Shown: positions 37,186 through 51,817, numbered from the stretch's first letter. The stretch: 64,000 nt of DNA from Oscheius sp. JU75 (GCA_037178855.1 JASJZC010000002.1:8692501-8756500), one strand, 5' to 3'. Notes: generated by a model from the letters alone, not told the origin. Numbers and translations: made by a program.

Positions 37186-37536
37186 TTTATTTTCTGTTTG
37201 CTGATGTTTTCAATGGCGCTGAACTCGGTCATGCCCTTAGTTTCTCTCTTAAATGCTATATTGTATCACTTTTTCCCCTCAACGACGAGCCAATTGTTGA
37301 TAAAATTCCAGTTTTGTAGCTTATACACTCATTTTTTGCAGGCTAATCATTATCTTTTTCCAACTCACATGAGTGTCCGATCCCTGAAGACATCCTGACT
37401 CATCTTCCGGTGATTAGCCATGTTGAGATGACGAACAATCTTCGGATTGTAGCACTTCGGGTCGGAGACCATTCGTACAAGGAAGGATCTATTGTTTCTC
37501 CATTCATTTCGGTTCATAACACAATCACAAAACATT

Positions 37537-40500
37537 TCAATACAACGATTTCCGTGCTCTAGTCGGTTCCGGGTCCTCGTCTTCTGATACCGAGGGTCGT
37601 TTTTGTCGGCTCTGCCGGACTATTCCATTCAGAATTTTGTCCTTTTCAATCGGTTTGGCTGGCTGGACGAAGGGAAAGAAGTTCCCGTTGACTTCCGGCG
37701 GTGAATGCATAGATTCTGCCACATTGAACTCGGGCAAGTCGTCAACATCATGCAAGTGTATGGGGATAGGAACACTAGAATGCACCACAACAGTGTAAGC
37801 TATGTAAAGGGGGCATACCTCTTCTTGGCCAGACTCTCATGTTGCTTCTGAGCTAGGAGCTCTTCTTTAGAGAGTTGCTTCTCAAGGCCGTGGGTGGGTG
37901 GGTGGTCGAGGGAGGTCTGGAGAGTCTTACTGCTGAGACACATAGACAGAGACTTACTTTTCTCAGCACCTCCTCCAGGTAGGCCTGTTCCTCAGCCTGT
38001 TCGGCTTCTTCATCCTCGACCAGAGTCTCTGCAGCGGATTCATCTAAACAGTTGTCACTTTCACTGTCTCTTATGCTATCTTACGTAAAATATGGTTGGC
38101 TCCAGCCTTGATGATCTCATAGGCCGTCTCAATGTCTTTCTCGTTGGCATTCTCAGCGCAGACACAGAATCTGATGACGAAGCGATCGTTCAAAGAGGCT
38201 GGGACCATGTGGATTCTTCCGGATCCGTTCAGTCGGGTAAGAAGAGCCTGGTTCCGCTTGTCATCTCCCTTCATACGGAAACAGACAAGTCCAAGCAGGA
38301 CGTCCCCGACAATCTCGAACAGGGGATCCTTTGAGAGGTATTCTTCCATTCTCTTGGCAAGTCGGACATGGAGACGGATGTACTTTTGCAATCCCTCGAC
38401 TCCATACATTCGAATAACGAACCAGAGCTTGAGAGATCGGAAGCGACGACTTAGGGGAATGCCCCAGTGACGGTAGTCGATGGACTTGTCTGGAAATGAA
38501 CAGCCACTGTCATACTCTACTTCTCTTCTATGTCTCTCTATCTATTTTTCTCTCTGTCTCTCTGACTTACCCATCCAACTGTGCTGTAGATAGAGAGGGT
38601 CGACTACCAGAGCCTGTGTCAGCTTGAACCTGTCTCGAACCCTAAATTTCTACTTTTTTTCTGAGCAGGAAAAACTTACCACATAGTACTACAATCAAAG
38701 TTAATCAGCATGAACTTGTTTGGATTCGTGTTGAAGGACATCGCATACTCAATTCCGTTCATGAGATGACGAAATTCGGGGCAGATCATGGCAGAGCCGG
38801 CGTAGGCAGCATCTACGTGGAGCCAGAGTCTGACCGCATGGGTATGACAGAGACAGTGACTCTGAACTTACTCATTCTCCTGACAGACGGGCCCGATCTC
38901 TGACAGTACATCGAAAGAGCAGCAGGAGGTTGTTCCCAGAGTCGTAGAGACAAAGAAGGGAATGAGTCCCAGGTTGCGATCCTCCTGAAAGAAACACAAG
39001 TTAGTGAACTTTCACTGTCACTGTCATTATGGACTCACCTGAATAGCATTCCTTAGAGTGTCTCCCCTCAATCGGAACTTGCTGTCAGTCTCCAAAATCC
39101 TCAGCTTAACCATCCCGATCATGCACGCCTTCTCCACAGAGGAGTGGGCCTCCTTTGAACAGTATGCAATCAGTTTTGAGAGTAGTAGTCCCTCCTCCAC
39201 GAAGGGGAACCTCTGTCTCAGCTCCTTCATGACCTCGAAGCGAGCAGCCAGCAGAGAGACAAAGTTACACTCAGAGGCAGAGCTCTGGATGACACCACCA
39301 CCTCTTCCTCCTTCAGTTAATGGAAGAAATTCCGCAGGGAGACCGATCATCTTGCCGAACCAGTCGAGCATGATCAGTTCGAGTTCGGTCATGGCTGGAC
39401 AGGCAGCCCAACTGAAACCGACACATCCCAGAGCGTCACTGATCATATCGGCGAGAATTGAGGGGAAGGAGTTGCCGGCTGGGAAGTAGGCGTGGAATCT
39501 GTAAGCTCGTCAGTTTCCCTTTTTCTCTCTATCTCTGTGGTTCTCTGTCTTTCTGTCTCTCTGTCCCTGCCTCTCTGTTTCTCTTTCTCTCTCTGTTTCT
39601 ATACCTCTTTATCCCTCTGTCTCCCTGTCTCTCCAATCTCACCTTGGGTGTTGCCAGTGAGTAACTCCAGGCATGATAAGTTTCTCAAAGTCGTCGATGA
39701 CCGATTCCCACGATTCCGCCTTTTGAGGAGCCTCTTCCGGGATAAGATCCTGTAACTTTACTGCTGTCATTGTCTCTATCTATACCTTCAAGTATCCTGG
39801 TTCAATAGCCGGCACGACACGTCTCTTATGAATGTTCTCCATATAGTCGGCAATGTAGTCCACAGTATCCTTCCCATAGCGACGGAACTGGGTCCTGGAC
39901 ATTCCCAGTTCCTCTCTGTCCTTGGACGGCTCTGCTTGCATTGTCGGGTCCTCCACTGGAGCAAAATCGTGGAAATTCATTTCTGGAGGCGAGGGAACAG
40001 CTGACTGTTCAGAAGATGATTGGGGTGAGGTGACCGACTCGGCTCTACCTGAAATAGGTTTGTTTTCTCAGAAGTTATGCTTTCCAATCTAGGCACAGTT
40101 GGACTTTGGCGCCACAACTACTGATAAATAATCGATCCTTTGGTAGTGTTTGCAAGAAGACAGAAAGATTTTGCGCTCGGAACCGAACCCGGATCGTGTG
40201 CATTGCAGATCGCATTCTTATCGACTGCGCTATGCAGGTGGAAACTGCTGCACTGTCCAGGATGTTCCATGTAGAAATGACAACTTAATAACTGCTCTTC
40301 TTATACTTTGGCTACGGACAGATGGCGGAGGAAGGCACGTAGACATTTTATTTAGAGGAGAGAAGTAGAAGTAAACAAGCGATCTAGACCGCGAAAAGTT
40401 AGGTGGCTTGAATTGAACAAAACAAAAGGAACCAATTGTGAAGCCGAGATACGAAAGAATTGCAAGAACTGAACAGTGGAATTCTCTAGACCTCCACCCC

Positions 40501-40734
40501 CCCCACTGTTTCTCTAATGAAAAGAATGCGTAGGAAGGAAAAAAAACTGGACAGGAAAGAATGAAAAAACTCGCCTTCGGACATCTCTTCGTGATCTTCC
40601 GGCTCGGCAAACCTAGGAGCTACTCCGCTACTACTGAACCTACGCGACGGGCTGAAAGAGTCTCGAATCCGGGCACCAGTATCCTGACAGTAGTTGTTCA
40701 GGCTCTTTAGGGCATTCGAGAGGGGATACACCAT
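37537..40734 (-). CDS. Tyrosine/aromatic-L-amino-acid decarboxylase (tdc-1-like)
   Basis: A PLP-dependent group II decarboxylase that would turn tyrosine or another aromatic amino acid into its amine. Exons (minus): 40575-40734, 39786-40048, 39643-39749, 39039-39498, 38872-38984, 38680-38829, 38571-38641, 38085-38489, 37958-38043, 37819-37925, 37537-37774. All phases agree, giving 719 residues. The first intron has a GC donor. An AG eight bases before the ATG suggests trans-splicing. The N-terminal extension has [20 protein letters not shown]. The core has [29 protein letters not shown] (histidine stacking on PLP), [11 protein letters not shown] and [13 protein letters not shown] with the PLP lysine at about residue 406. 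The C-terminal extension of about 150 residues begins with an acidic helix and ends RKSLY. Long N- and C-terminal extensions fit nematode tyrosine decarboxylase, which makes tyramine, better than DOPA decarboxylase. The substrate is inferred. Confidence 0.9.
40165..40245 (-). repeat. tRNA-like sequence upstream of decarboxylase exon 2
   Basis: On the minus strand it has TAGCGCAGTCGATAAG and CCGGGTTCGGTTCC at tRNA-like spacing. It lies within intron 1 of the decarboxylase gene. Acceptor pairing is poor, so it is probably a relic. Confidence 0.5.
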
Positions 40735-42127
40735 TCGTCCAGCTGAAACTTTGAATATGTTTTTGACGCCATTACAGAAAAATGAAGGCTTGGAAAAACT
40801 CAAACTGACTGTGTATTCGCGCGTTTTTCCTGATGAGACCTGTCAGTATCCGTTTGGGAGCGAGCATCCTAAGGGGCTAAGGAAGAAAAAAGATAATTCT
40901 CTAACGGAAAATTTGAAGGTTATTGATTTTTGAAAATTTTTCAATGGGAGAACTGACGCTTTTTGCTCTTTGATCGCTTGTGGCAAAGTTGTGACCCTTA
41001 CGAGGAGACAGAGAGACAGAAAAAAAGAAAGACGAAGAGACAGGAGACGGTAAGACAGATGAGACAGTTAAACGAGAGACAGAGAGACGAAGAGACAAAG
41101 AAATAGAGATAGAGAGACTACGAATGAATCTCTAAAGACGGGAAGGAGTGCTAAGCGGGGCTACCGTAGGCTGGTCTGAAAAGCCTGCAAGTGGCAGATC
41201 TATTAAGACTGAAGGGGTGATGAGTTCGCGTCATCGACACCCGCCGGACCTATTTGTGGTAAGGACTACTCGACTAGATGACAGGGAGAGCTTTCTGAAA
41301 AGAACAGAGGGACAGAGAGATAGACATCCGTTAGGCTGGAAAGCTGTTTTAAATCGGGGAAGCTGTCCATCGTTTTGGCTATTAGTCGTGAGAGCAGTCT
41401 GCAGATTAATGTTAAGACATGGGAGAGGAAAAGCCATACTTCTGCAGAAACATAATGGAACGGAAAACAGACAGAGACAACTAGCCTTCTTGACTTTCCA
41501 CTGCTGCTTCCGTAACTGACGCAACCATCTTCTTCTTGGGAAGAGTGTTTACAGACGGTGGCTATCGGGAGCACAGAGTATGGTTATCTCCTTGCCATTC
41601 CTGGCCTCCCCAAAGGGCAACAACAAGATTGCTGTTATAGCAGGTGGACTGTTCTGAGGTGCAAGAGCAAAGTCTGCTGTGAATTCCAATCCTGTTGATC
41701 TATCACGTATGTCTGGTCAAACTGAGTTGGTGCACAGTTTGACCGACTGTATTTCCACCCAGCTTTAGGATATTTGTGGGCATTCACTGTAAGGACATCT
41801 TCACACACAACATTTCTGCAAAAAATTGTTATCTGGACGGTAATAAACTGACTATCTGAACTGATACTGAACGAATAAGACCACTTTTTGGTAGGAAAGT
41901 CATGCTGTCTGTGTGTCTGTCTTTCTCTCTGTCTCTCTGTACCCATTTCCCCACGTCTCTCTGTCCCTTCTATCTTTATTGTTTGTTGTTCCACCCAATT
42001 GCTCTGACCCTCCTGTTCTCCCTAAACAGTGGACAATTAGCCTTCCACAGCTGTTGAATACTCCATTGTGGTTGTGCTCGTTGCCAGGAGAAGATGTCGC
42101 CAGTCCCTTTTGTGTTCTCTCCCAGCC
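40735..42127. other. Intergenic between decarboxylase and tubulin
   Basis: Divergent promoters of the minus-strand decarboxylase and the plus-strand tubulin should lie here. I see GA- and CT-rich tracts (about 41004-41115 and 41911-41970) and open frames without recognisable domains. An ATG at 41583-41585 followed by GT could be the true tubulin first exon. Confidence 0.45.
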
Positions 42128-44160
<2,033 letters not shown>

Positions 44161-44247
44161 CCCATTTTCTTCTCAATAAAACGAGTTTATAAAAGATGTG
44201 TCAAAATGTAAAAGTAAAAGTACAAAATGAACAAGAAGAGGGCGGAA

Positions 44248-47065
44248 TTAACAGTTCTTGTCGGGCATGGCGATGGTGACAGTCTTGACCTCGGTATAGG
44301 CCTCGAGACCGTACTCTCCGAGCTCGCGACCGATACCAGACTGCTTGAAGCCACCAAAGGGGGCCTGAGGGAAGAGGGCCGTATAAGTGTTAACCCTGAA
44401 AAGAGATAATTGTAGTTGTGAAACGGAGATAGAACTTTGAGACAGGCAAACGCAGGAAGTGTGACAGAATGACAGAAAGATTGTGACAGGGAGTTGCTAT
44501 AATTTGTCAGAGCCAGTATGAGGCAGAAAGACAGATTGATATCCGCACTTGACGATTGATAAAGACAGAACAGGAATAGACAGCTTGATCGTTCAACAGA
44601 TCTAGGTTGACATGAACCAGTAAGATGGACTGAGTGACTGTCCCTTTGTCAAGGATTCCCATTGAGCTTCTTATGGATATGGGAAGACAGAATGACAGAG
44701 GAATAGGCTGCTTGACATGGAAAGGCTGACAGATACAGTAGCATTAACATAGTGAGTCAAAAAGGGCCGATTCTTATTGGGAGAGGGACTCTTTGTGTCA
44801 GAAGCCCAGACAGGACAAGTTGACAGAGACCCAAAAAACCGACCAGACAGTCCCGGCTCGAATGTTGTTGGCGACGTAGAGAGCCTTGTCCAGATCTTTC
44901 GTCACCACTCCAGCTCCGAGTCCATAGATTGTGTTGTTGGCCTTCGCGACGAGATCCTCGACTCCGTCAAAGCGAATGAGACTCATCACTGGGCCGAAGA
45001 TCTAACTTTGTTACTTCAAAAGGCTCAAAAAAGTGATGTACCTCTTCCTGAGCGATCGTCATCTGGTCGGTGACATTGGAGAAAACGGTGGGCTTGTAGA
45101 AGTGTCCTTTGCCGTCAATCTTGGCTCCGCCTGTCACGAGACAGGCTCCCTCCTTCTTGCCGGCGTCCACGAATCGTTGGATTGTCTTGACCTGATTGGC
45201 GTCAATTTGGGCTCCGTGTGTCGTCTTGAGATCGAACGGATCACCGACGACTTCCTTCTCCGCGCGAGCCTTGGCCTTCTCCACGAACTCGTCATAGATC
45301 TGAAAATTTGGATTTGGCCGCGCGTCTCACAATAACGGTTGTTGTTCCAAAGCTGTCTAATTGTGATGGTTGTGGCTTTAAAGCTGTCTTTCTGTAGTCG
45401 TTGCGGTGTCGGGGGTCAAAGTTTTAGCGCAAACTTTGGTGTATTGCCAAGAGGCGCGACTCGAACCACACGACCCGAGTTCGATTTCAAACGGTGACCA
45501 GGGATCAAACCTGGCCAGCCAGGTCGGCCAGGTGAACACGCAGAGGCCGCCTGGCTGGCGAGACGTTTGGTGTATTGCTAAGGGACCTGGCGGGTCCTGC
45601 CGCTAACTAGATTGGCCTGGTCGAACCTGGCCGACGCGAACATTTCAGCCAGGTTTGCGATGCCTGCGGTGACAAATATTGTCCAATCGTGTTCCAAAAA
45701 AAAAGATCCTACCTTTCCCTCAATGAAAGTCCTCGATCCAGCACAGCAGCACTGTCCCATGTTGAAGAAGAGCCCGAAGTTGGCCTGCTCGACGGACTGA
45801 TCCACGTTGGCGTCGGCGAAAATGATATTCGGACTCTTGCCTCCGAGCTCCAGCGTTACTTTTTTGATATTGCTCTCGGCGGCGGCCTTCATCACAAGCC
45901 TGCCGACGTCCGTGGATCCGGTGAAGGCGACCTTATCAATGTCGGGATGAGAGGAGATGGCCTGGCCGGCAGTGGGTCCGAATCCGGAGATGATATTGAC
46001 GACTCCGGCCGGGAAGCCGGCTTCCCGGACCAGGGAGGCAACGTGGAGGGCGGAAAGAGGCGTCTGCTCCGCGGTCTTCATCACAATCGTGTTTCCCATA
46101 GACAGAGCCGGTCCGAGCTTCCATGCCTGCATCAGTAGCGGAAAGTTCCACTGCAAGGGAAGAGATACTGGAGAAAAGATGCGAACGTACGGGGATGATC
46201 TGGCCGCAGACTCCGACGGGCTCATGACGAGTGTAGGTGAAGAAGTTTCCGGGAACTGGGATGACCTTTCCGTGGTTCTTGTCCGACCAGCCGGCGTAGT
46301 ATCTGGAAAATCGGGACATGAGTATACAAAACAGGTTTTGCAGCCTTTCTGCTATAATTTCTATGACAGTTCTTTGATTTAGTTCAAGATCTGTGCACTT
46401 GCTAAGCACAGGAAAAATCGCACAGCTTTTAGAGAACGGCTCAGTAGGTATGGGTCTTGTCAATGAAGCAACAGCGCCCGGATTCGATGCCCGAGAGCAC
46501 TTTTGGATACGAGTGTATCAGGCATCGGTTTTTTTTCTACATATTTTCACCATTGAAAAGAAGCAAAATACCTGAGACAGGCAATAGCGGCAGCCACATC
46601 GACGTTGTAGGCCACAGCATAGGGCTTTCCATTGTCCAGGGTCTCCAGTGAGGCAAGAATCGTCCTGTCCCTCTCCATGAGATCGGCCAGTTTGTTCAGG
46701 AGCTCTCCTCTCCTCGAGGCATCCATTCTGCGCCATTCCGCGCCAGGTTTGAAGGCGTTCGCGGCCGCCTAAATCCTTATTTTGCTAGTCTAATGACAAA
46801 AATTGCCTTGACAGCTCTGTCAACGTCGGCCTTGTCTCCCTCGGACACCTTCGCGATGTGCATGCCGCTCGAGGGACTGAAGGTGTCGAAGGTCTTCCCG
46901 CTAGCTGCATTCACGAATTCGTTGTTGATAAACAGCTAAAAATGGCTTGCAACCTGAAAAAGTGGCCTTTACCTGGGTGTACTTTGGTGTAATGTCCCTC
47001 TGCGGAGCTGGAACGGACAGCTGGCGCAGCTGGGAGAGACCTGTCGAGGCGGAACGGCGAAGCAT
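44248..47065 (-). CDS. Mitochondrial aldehyde dehydrogenase (ALDH2 type)
   Basis: An NAD-dependent oxidoreductase converting aldehydes to acids. Exons (minus): 46973-47065, 46807-46935, 46572-46768, 46191-46302, 45713-46150, 45042-45299, 44844-45001, 44248-44395. Phases agree, giving 510 residues, the usual ALDH2 size. The first 25-30 residues ([20 protein letters not shown]) are basic and Ser/Leu-rich, as in a mitochondrial presequence. Landmarks are [29 protein letters not shown] (NAD loop), [10 protein letters not shown] (general-base Glu), [11 protein letters not shown] with the catalytic cysteine, IFGPVMSLI, and the C-terminal [16 protein letters not shown]. The second intron uses a GC donor (gcaatt). 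A pyrimidine-poor TTGCAG ends one base before the ATG and may be a trans-splice site. Only 87 bp separate its stop from that of the alpha-tubulin gene. Nematode relatives are named alh-1 or alh-2; I do not choose between them. Confidence 0.94.
45420..45665. repeat. Internally repeated segment in ALDH intron 5
   Basis: The motif TTTGGTGTATTGC occurs twice (about 45435 and 45572), and a similar one occurs at 27429 in kinase intron 6. Between them lie several GGCCAGG-type short repeats. The segment makes up most of the only long intron of this gene, suggesting insertion of a dispersed element. Confidence 0.5.
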
Positions 47066-48213
47066 CCTGCAATAATCGTTCTTAAACTAACAAAGAAAAC
47101 AAGCAAATTTGGTGTGAATTCACTCGAAACCAGAGTTCGAGAGGAAAGGGACGGCTGTGGAGCTCTGAGTCAACAAACAGGAAGGAACAATGAGGTGAAA
47201 CATCAAAGAACACAGCGTGAGGTGTTGGTTCACAGATAAGATGCACAGAAAGCAATAAATTATCAATTTTAGGGCATAACTTTGTTGTAAAGCCTAAAGT
47301 TTCCACATTTTCACTTTTTTCTATTCCAAAATCAAATTTTTACGATTGCAAAGTAAAAAGCGACGATCCAGCACTGTTTTGGAACATTTTCACAATAAAA
47401 AAAACTGAAGAAAGTGAGAGGAAATGCTTTGAAAACGAGGACCAACAGCAGAGGGAAGCAAAGACTTGTATCTTCCCGCCAAATCGCAACAAAAACATTT
47501 GAAATCCATTCATGCTGGAAATTGGATTTTTCCGAATTCTTTTCACCGCATCTTTTTCCTCTCTTTGTCAACACTGTGCAAAAAAGTGGCGAACAGTGAG
47601 AGATAAGAAATCGATGCGTCTCACATGGCAAGGCGCTGAAAAAAATGGATCGGTCTGCCTAAACGAAACGCGAGTAGCTGCAGAGAGACAGTGAGTCTCC
47701 TCCAACAGGATCGATTTGCTCAAAACTATCAGCACAGGGGAAATTGTTTGACTAATCGGTCGTCCACACGCGGCCAGGAAGAGTCAAAAACTAAACATTG
47801 CTGACAATTCGGAAAGATAGCATCGTTTTTGAGGCGGGAGGGAAGGTCAGCGGCTGGCCACTCTGTCAAATTCTGCCTGTCCCAATTTTCCAAGAAGGGC
47901 ATACAAGTCTTGGAAGGGTTCATGAATTACAGAAAATGTTTAAAAAAATCCAACAGAAGCCTGGAACGGTCCATTATCAGCGCATCTGGTGGGCAAACAA
48001 AGGAGGGCAACTGATAAAATGGATTCGGATCATTCAACAGTGTCTGGAAGGTGTCAGGAGATGTCTACATGACTAAAGAAAAAAATGCGGGTCCAGAAAG
48101 CGAGCCAGCGACTCATCAAAACGTGTCAACACGTGCTTGATCTTGACAAGCTGTCGACTGATTGAACTCTTTGGCTCGGAATATTTATTGGGAACTTGTA
48201 CAGGGGGAGATCC
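47066..48213. other. Intergenic, no gene seen
   Basis: This is the upstream flank of the ALDH gene and the downstream flank of the small gene that follows, both on the minus strand. Open frames on both strands lack domains and plausible splice sites. Confidence 0.5.
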
Positions 48214-48678
48214 TTATTTTTCTTTAACTTCCGTCGTCTTGTTACTTTCTTCCGATTTGGAAGCTGAAATATCGTAAAAGGGTCAGGACTTGAAAATGTT
48301 CTCTGACCGTTAGTATCGGCTGCTTCTTCCTCAATAAGACAAGTCATAGCTTCTTGTTTGATAAGGCTCATCCACAAATTCATGCCCTCGGGCTTCTTGA
48401 CCATCTTTCCGTCGACAAGCCGGTCGCCATCTGCAACCTTCCTTTGAGACAGAGACACAGAGATAGAGAGGCAGAGGGACAAAGAGACAGTGAGAGACAG
48501 ACAAAGAGGTAGAGATACATAGATACCGACCTTGAGTGTAGGACACAGCTTGCTTCTTTTTGACTTCGGTAAAGGCCTGAGTCTGCTCAATGGACTCCTG
48601 CTTTCGAACCCGGGTCTCTCCTCTAGCCCCATAAACATCGATGTGGTCAGCACTGGCAGAGTTCATCATTCCTAACAT
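48214..48678 (-). CDS. Small unrecognised hydrophilic protein (111 residues)
   Basis: Modelled exons (minus): 48527-48678, 48308-48441, 48214-48263. The phases fit and the gene reads from MLGMMNSASADHIDVYGARG through KVADGDRLVDGKMVKKPEG to a Lys/Glu-rich end (TTEVKEK). If the last intron is not removed, the frame instead continues to 48126 with a Lys/Arg-rich tail. There is no signal, membrane segment or known domain. TTTGCAG lies eight bases before the ATG, as for a trans-spliced start. The first intron is a CT-rich tract. The function is unknown. Confidence 0.45.
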
Positions 48679-48689
48679 TTTAAAGACTG

Positions 48690-49140
48690 CAAATAACAGA
48701 TTAACTAAAGAAGACTGTTCGGTAAGGGAACAAGGAAGCGACATTGGGGAGCCGGTTTTGATTCTTTGGTTGATAAATGATCAGCACACAGTGGACACTT
48801 ACAAGGTTTTCGGAAGAAAAATGTTAGTGCACTGATAGTCAAGAAAACATATTGACAGAAACCGCCAAGGTCAAGACTAATTCTGTGGGTAGATGGTTTA
48901 AATACCATTTCAGCAAAGAAGGAAGTACTTGAGCCGAGGTCAAGAAGTTTAACAAGTGGGCAATTTCAAGAGTCAAAATGTTCTCTCAAAATTTGTGGTT
49001 TATAGATGAAAGACCACAACCAGACTTTGTCCTTTGTCTCTCTCTCTCTCTCTATCTTTCTGTCTCTGTGAACTGTAATTGTCACCTTCTAATTACCACT
49101 GTCACTGTAACACGTACAAAATTGTTCGCTTCCAAGTCTG
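48690..49140. other. Intergenic, no gene seen
   Basis: Upstream flank of the small minus-strand gene, with a short CT-dinucleotide run at about 49040-49060. No exon is visible. Confidence 0.45.
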
Positions 49141-49250
49141 CTGGGGATTAGGTGGATCAATTTTTAAAAAATTAACATGTGCAAATGTTTGGCAACCCCA
49201 GAGAACTTCGTCAGAAACGAAGCCATCCGAGTGTAAAACATGTAAAAACC

Positions 49251-49881
49251 TTAAAGCGAGTGTCCGGAGATTTTTTTCGACTATGTGTTTTAATATGGGT
49301 CTTGTAGAGAAAAACGCGCTGATTACGGAGGTGTACCTCTTTTTTGTTGTATCATCGATCATCACCGAAATATAAGCCCGCAAAGTTGCTGCCCCAGAAC
49401 AAAAGTTACCATTTGCCGAGAAGCTTTCTCGGCAGTACTTGTCAGCCTTGTCTCGACAAGTCACGCGCTTTTTGACAAGTCAAACGCAGTTTGCTTTCAT
49501 TTTGTGAAACGAACTTCTGCATCGAAGCTACAAATAACAACGATACAGACGGTTTACTATAACTGTTTATTCATATTTTGGAACAAGCCCATGCTCTGGT
49601 AATGTCCGGCTCTCAACTAATAGAAAAATAGCTTACTATGACAACAGAAGGAGTTCCCTTGGCAATACAAACGCATATGCCCCTTTGTATGCTTTCATGA
49701 AGCGTTACTTAGCTAAAGTTCTCAAACATCAAAAAAAACATTTGCGTCGTATTGCTGAAGCACTCGTCGCTTCCTTACATTGCGAAACCAAGAGTGCACT
49801 CGTCTAGAATAACTTAACCTGTCGAGACATGTTGAAAATACAGGCAAAATAGAGCAAAAAAGCTCCGGACACTCGCTTTAA
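49251..49881. mobile_element. TTAA-flanked element nested in the Tc1/mariner copy
   Basis: The left end is TTAAAGCGAGTGTCCGGAG and the right end its inverse CTCCGGACACTCGCTTTAA. TTAA at both borders is the target site used by piggyBac-type transposases. The inside has no transposase. An element with related ends (TTAAAGCGAG) lies at 59435-59649. Confidence 0.75.
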
Positions 49882-49933
49882 GTAAAAATGTCAAAACGTT
49901 TCGAAGCGAATGTTTTTATTCTTCTTCGTCATC

Positions 49934-50934
49934 ATGCCGTCTGCTCGTCGACTTTCTCTTGAAGAACAAGCCTCCATTCATGCCCTGAAGGTTGCTGGGC
50001 ATTCGAACATCCAAATTGCGAAGCAGTTAGGAAGAAACACGAGCTGTATTGGACGTTTCTTGAGCAATCCGAACTAGGGAAACAAGTCGGTTCCTGGACG
50101 CCCGAAGAAAATTGGGAATCGGGCTCATCGTCAAATTGGACGCCTCGCTTCGAACTCCTCGATCAGCTGCAATCAGATCAAAGCTGATCTGCGTCTTGAT
50201 GTTCACAGGACGACCGTCCTCCGAGCTGTTGATTCTGTACCGTACATCGACCGGGAACTGAAAGTGCTTACTCCTAATCTCAACGCACGCCACAAGGTGA
50301 ACCGCGTGGCTTTTGCTCGGAATAACATGGTCACGCAATGGCACAAGGTTAGTCACTAAGGTTTTCTGTTAGTTTTTGTAGGTTGTGTTCTCGAACGAGA
50401 AGAGATGGGCTCTGGACGGTCCTGACGGAGACCGTGGCTACTGGAGAGACAGCCGAAAGCCGGCTGTTCAGCTGCCGAAACGCTCGATTGGTGTCATGAT
50501 TTGAGCAGCGTTCCACAGTGGTGGAGTCCGGATATTCACTTCGTTAAATGGTCCAGATTACCAGCAGATTCCGGCTCTACACCTTCTTCCATTCTTGGAT
50601 GAATACGCCCCAGGGAAATGGATACTCACTCGTTCAAGACAATGCCCCGTATCACGTGAGCAATGGAACAAAGCAGTGGATGGATACTAATGATATCAAT
50701 ACGATTGACTGGCCGACTTGCTCTCCCGATTGCAATCCAATCGAGAATCTCTTTGAAGTTTTGGCTCAAAGGATCTACAAAGATAGCCGAAGGTTCACCA
50801 CCATTGCCGAGTTTCGTCAGGAGATTCAACGCACCTGGAACAGCGTCCCGCCAACAACTCTCCTGTACCTGGTCAACAGCATGCCTGATCGGATTTTCAA
50901 AGTCTTCCAAAAGAATGGGGATTTCATCGGCTGA
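49934..50934 (+). pseudogene. Tc1-like transposase pseudogene
   Basis: It starts MPSARRLSLEEQASIHALK, with a helix-turn-helix IQIAKQLGRNTSCIGRFL and the GRPKK linker. An apparent 34-nt intron (50348-50381) precedes VVFSNEKRW, where the first catalytic Asp is Asn. The second catalytic Asp is in VQDNAPYH and the Glu in CSPDCNPIENLFEV, so the triad would be DD34E-like with the first residue lost. Breaks: an in-frame TAG at 50075-50077, a TGA where VMIW is expected (about 50502), and a frameshift near a GGGAAA run at about 50610. It cannot encode an active enzyme. Confidence 0.88.
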
Positions 50935-51304
50935 TCCATTTCGCGTCCCTTGCTGTTGAATAATAAGTTATAGTTGCTTCGGTTGCCTTTTTGAACAACT
51001 TTCTCTGGGGTTGTCAAACTTTTGCACATGCTAAATTTCTAAAAATTGATCCACTTAATCCCCAGAAGACACGGATAAGGGTCAAAAAAAATTTCTAGGG
51101 CTTTTGAGGCATGAGAAATCGTTTGGGAACGGTCCCAGATGTCCAAAATGCTTCTTGATCCTTTTACTGCAAAAAAAGTGAAGGGTTGTCAAACTTTTGC
51201 ACATGAGTATAGTGTTCAGTGTGCCTGGAAAGTTTATTTGAGAGGAATTCGGACAGTAAATGGTAGTATAATGTGTTGTTTGGGTAGAGAGCATATTCCG
51301 AGGG

Positions 51305-51817
51305 TCAGACCATGGTGGCGTGGGCGGCACTCTCTCCTTCGGGAAGGCTGACATAGTCGATGCGGAAGGTCTCGTCCCACTGGCTGGTCAGCCAATACTG
51401 CGGCCAGAACCCTTCCTTTTCATCAGCGCGGGCCGACTTGATTCTCGGATGAGCGGCGAGATCCCTCAGAGTGACTCCGCCATTGCCAGGAGTCTCGTAG
51501 TCTTTTAGAATATTGCGCCAGAAGTCCCAGTTCAGACCATCTGTAACCCATAACATTTTCTAATAGTGAGAAATCTCACCTGTTGCGACGACAGCAGCTG
51601 CGGCGGGTCCAGCAGCAACGATAACAGGGCTGAAAAATTTAAACCATAATTAAAACCAGACCGGGGCAGCAGCAGTGGCAGGAACAGCAGCTCCGCTTGT
51701 GGCAACAGCAGAAACAGCAGCAACAGTGGCTCCAGCAACCACTTTGAAGCCGAAGTAAGGACCGTACTGAACCTTCTGACTGAAATCACCCTTTTTATAG
51801 GCGAATTCAGCCACCAT
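51305..51817 (-). CDS. Unrecognised Ala/Val-rich protein (148 residues)
   Basis: Three exons (minus): 51657-51817, 51580-51629 and 51305-51540, in consistent phase; an extra upstream exon is possible because an AG lies just before the frame opens. The N-terminal 30 residues (KKGDFSQKVQYGPYFGFKVV) are followed by about 50 residues almost wholly Ala, Val, Thr and Gly, which could be one or two membrane segments. The C-terminal half is polar with DGLNWDFWRNILKDYETPG, LRDLAAHPRIKSA and EGFWPQYWLTSQWDET. Its size and layout resemble small mitochondrial inner-membrane accessory subunits, but I see no diagnostic motif and do not assign one. Confidence 0.55.

Larger units (their letters stand above)
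36039..37536. other. Intergenic, repeats only
   Basis: This holds a minus-strand tRNA-like module (about 36710-36840), a MITE (36871-37127) and a tRNA-like tail (about 37128-37185). No exon is convincing. Confidence 0.5.
49141..51065 (+). mobile_element. Tc1/mariner DNA transposon, inactive, with nested element
   Basis: Inverted repeats of about 61 bp lie at 49141-49201 and 51005-51065; each begins CTGGGG and ends CCCCAG. The outer part of the right repeat (GGTTGTCAAACTTTTGCACA) occurs again at 51184-51204, so the true end may lie further out. The transposase lies at 49934-50934. A separate element (49251-49881) sits between the left repeat and the transposase. TA target-site duplications are not clear. 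Confidence 0.8.

Noticed and set aside
41148-41519. Plus-strand open frame of 123 codons
   Set aside because: No recognisable motif, and a competing frame on the other strand is equally long; it is probably chance.
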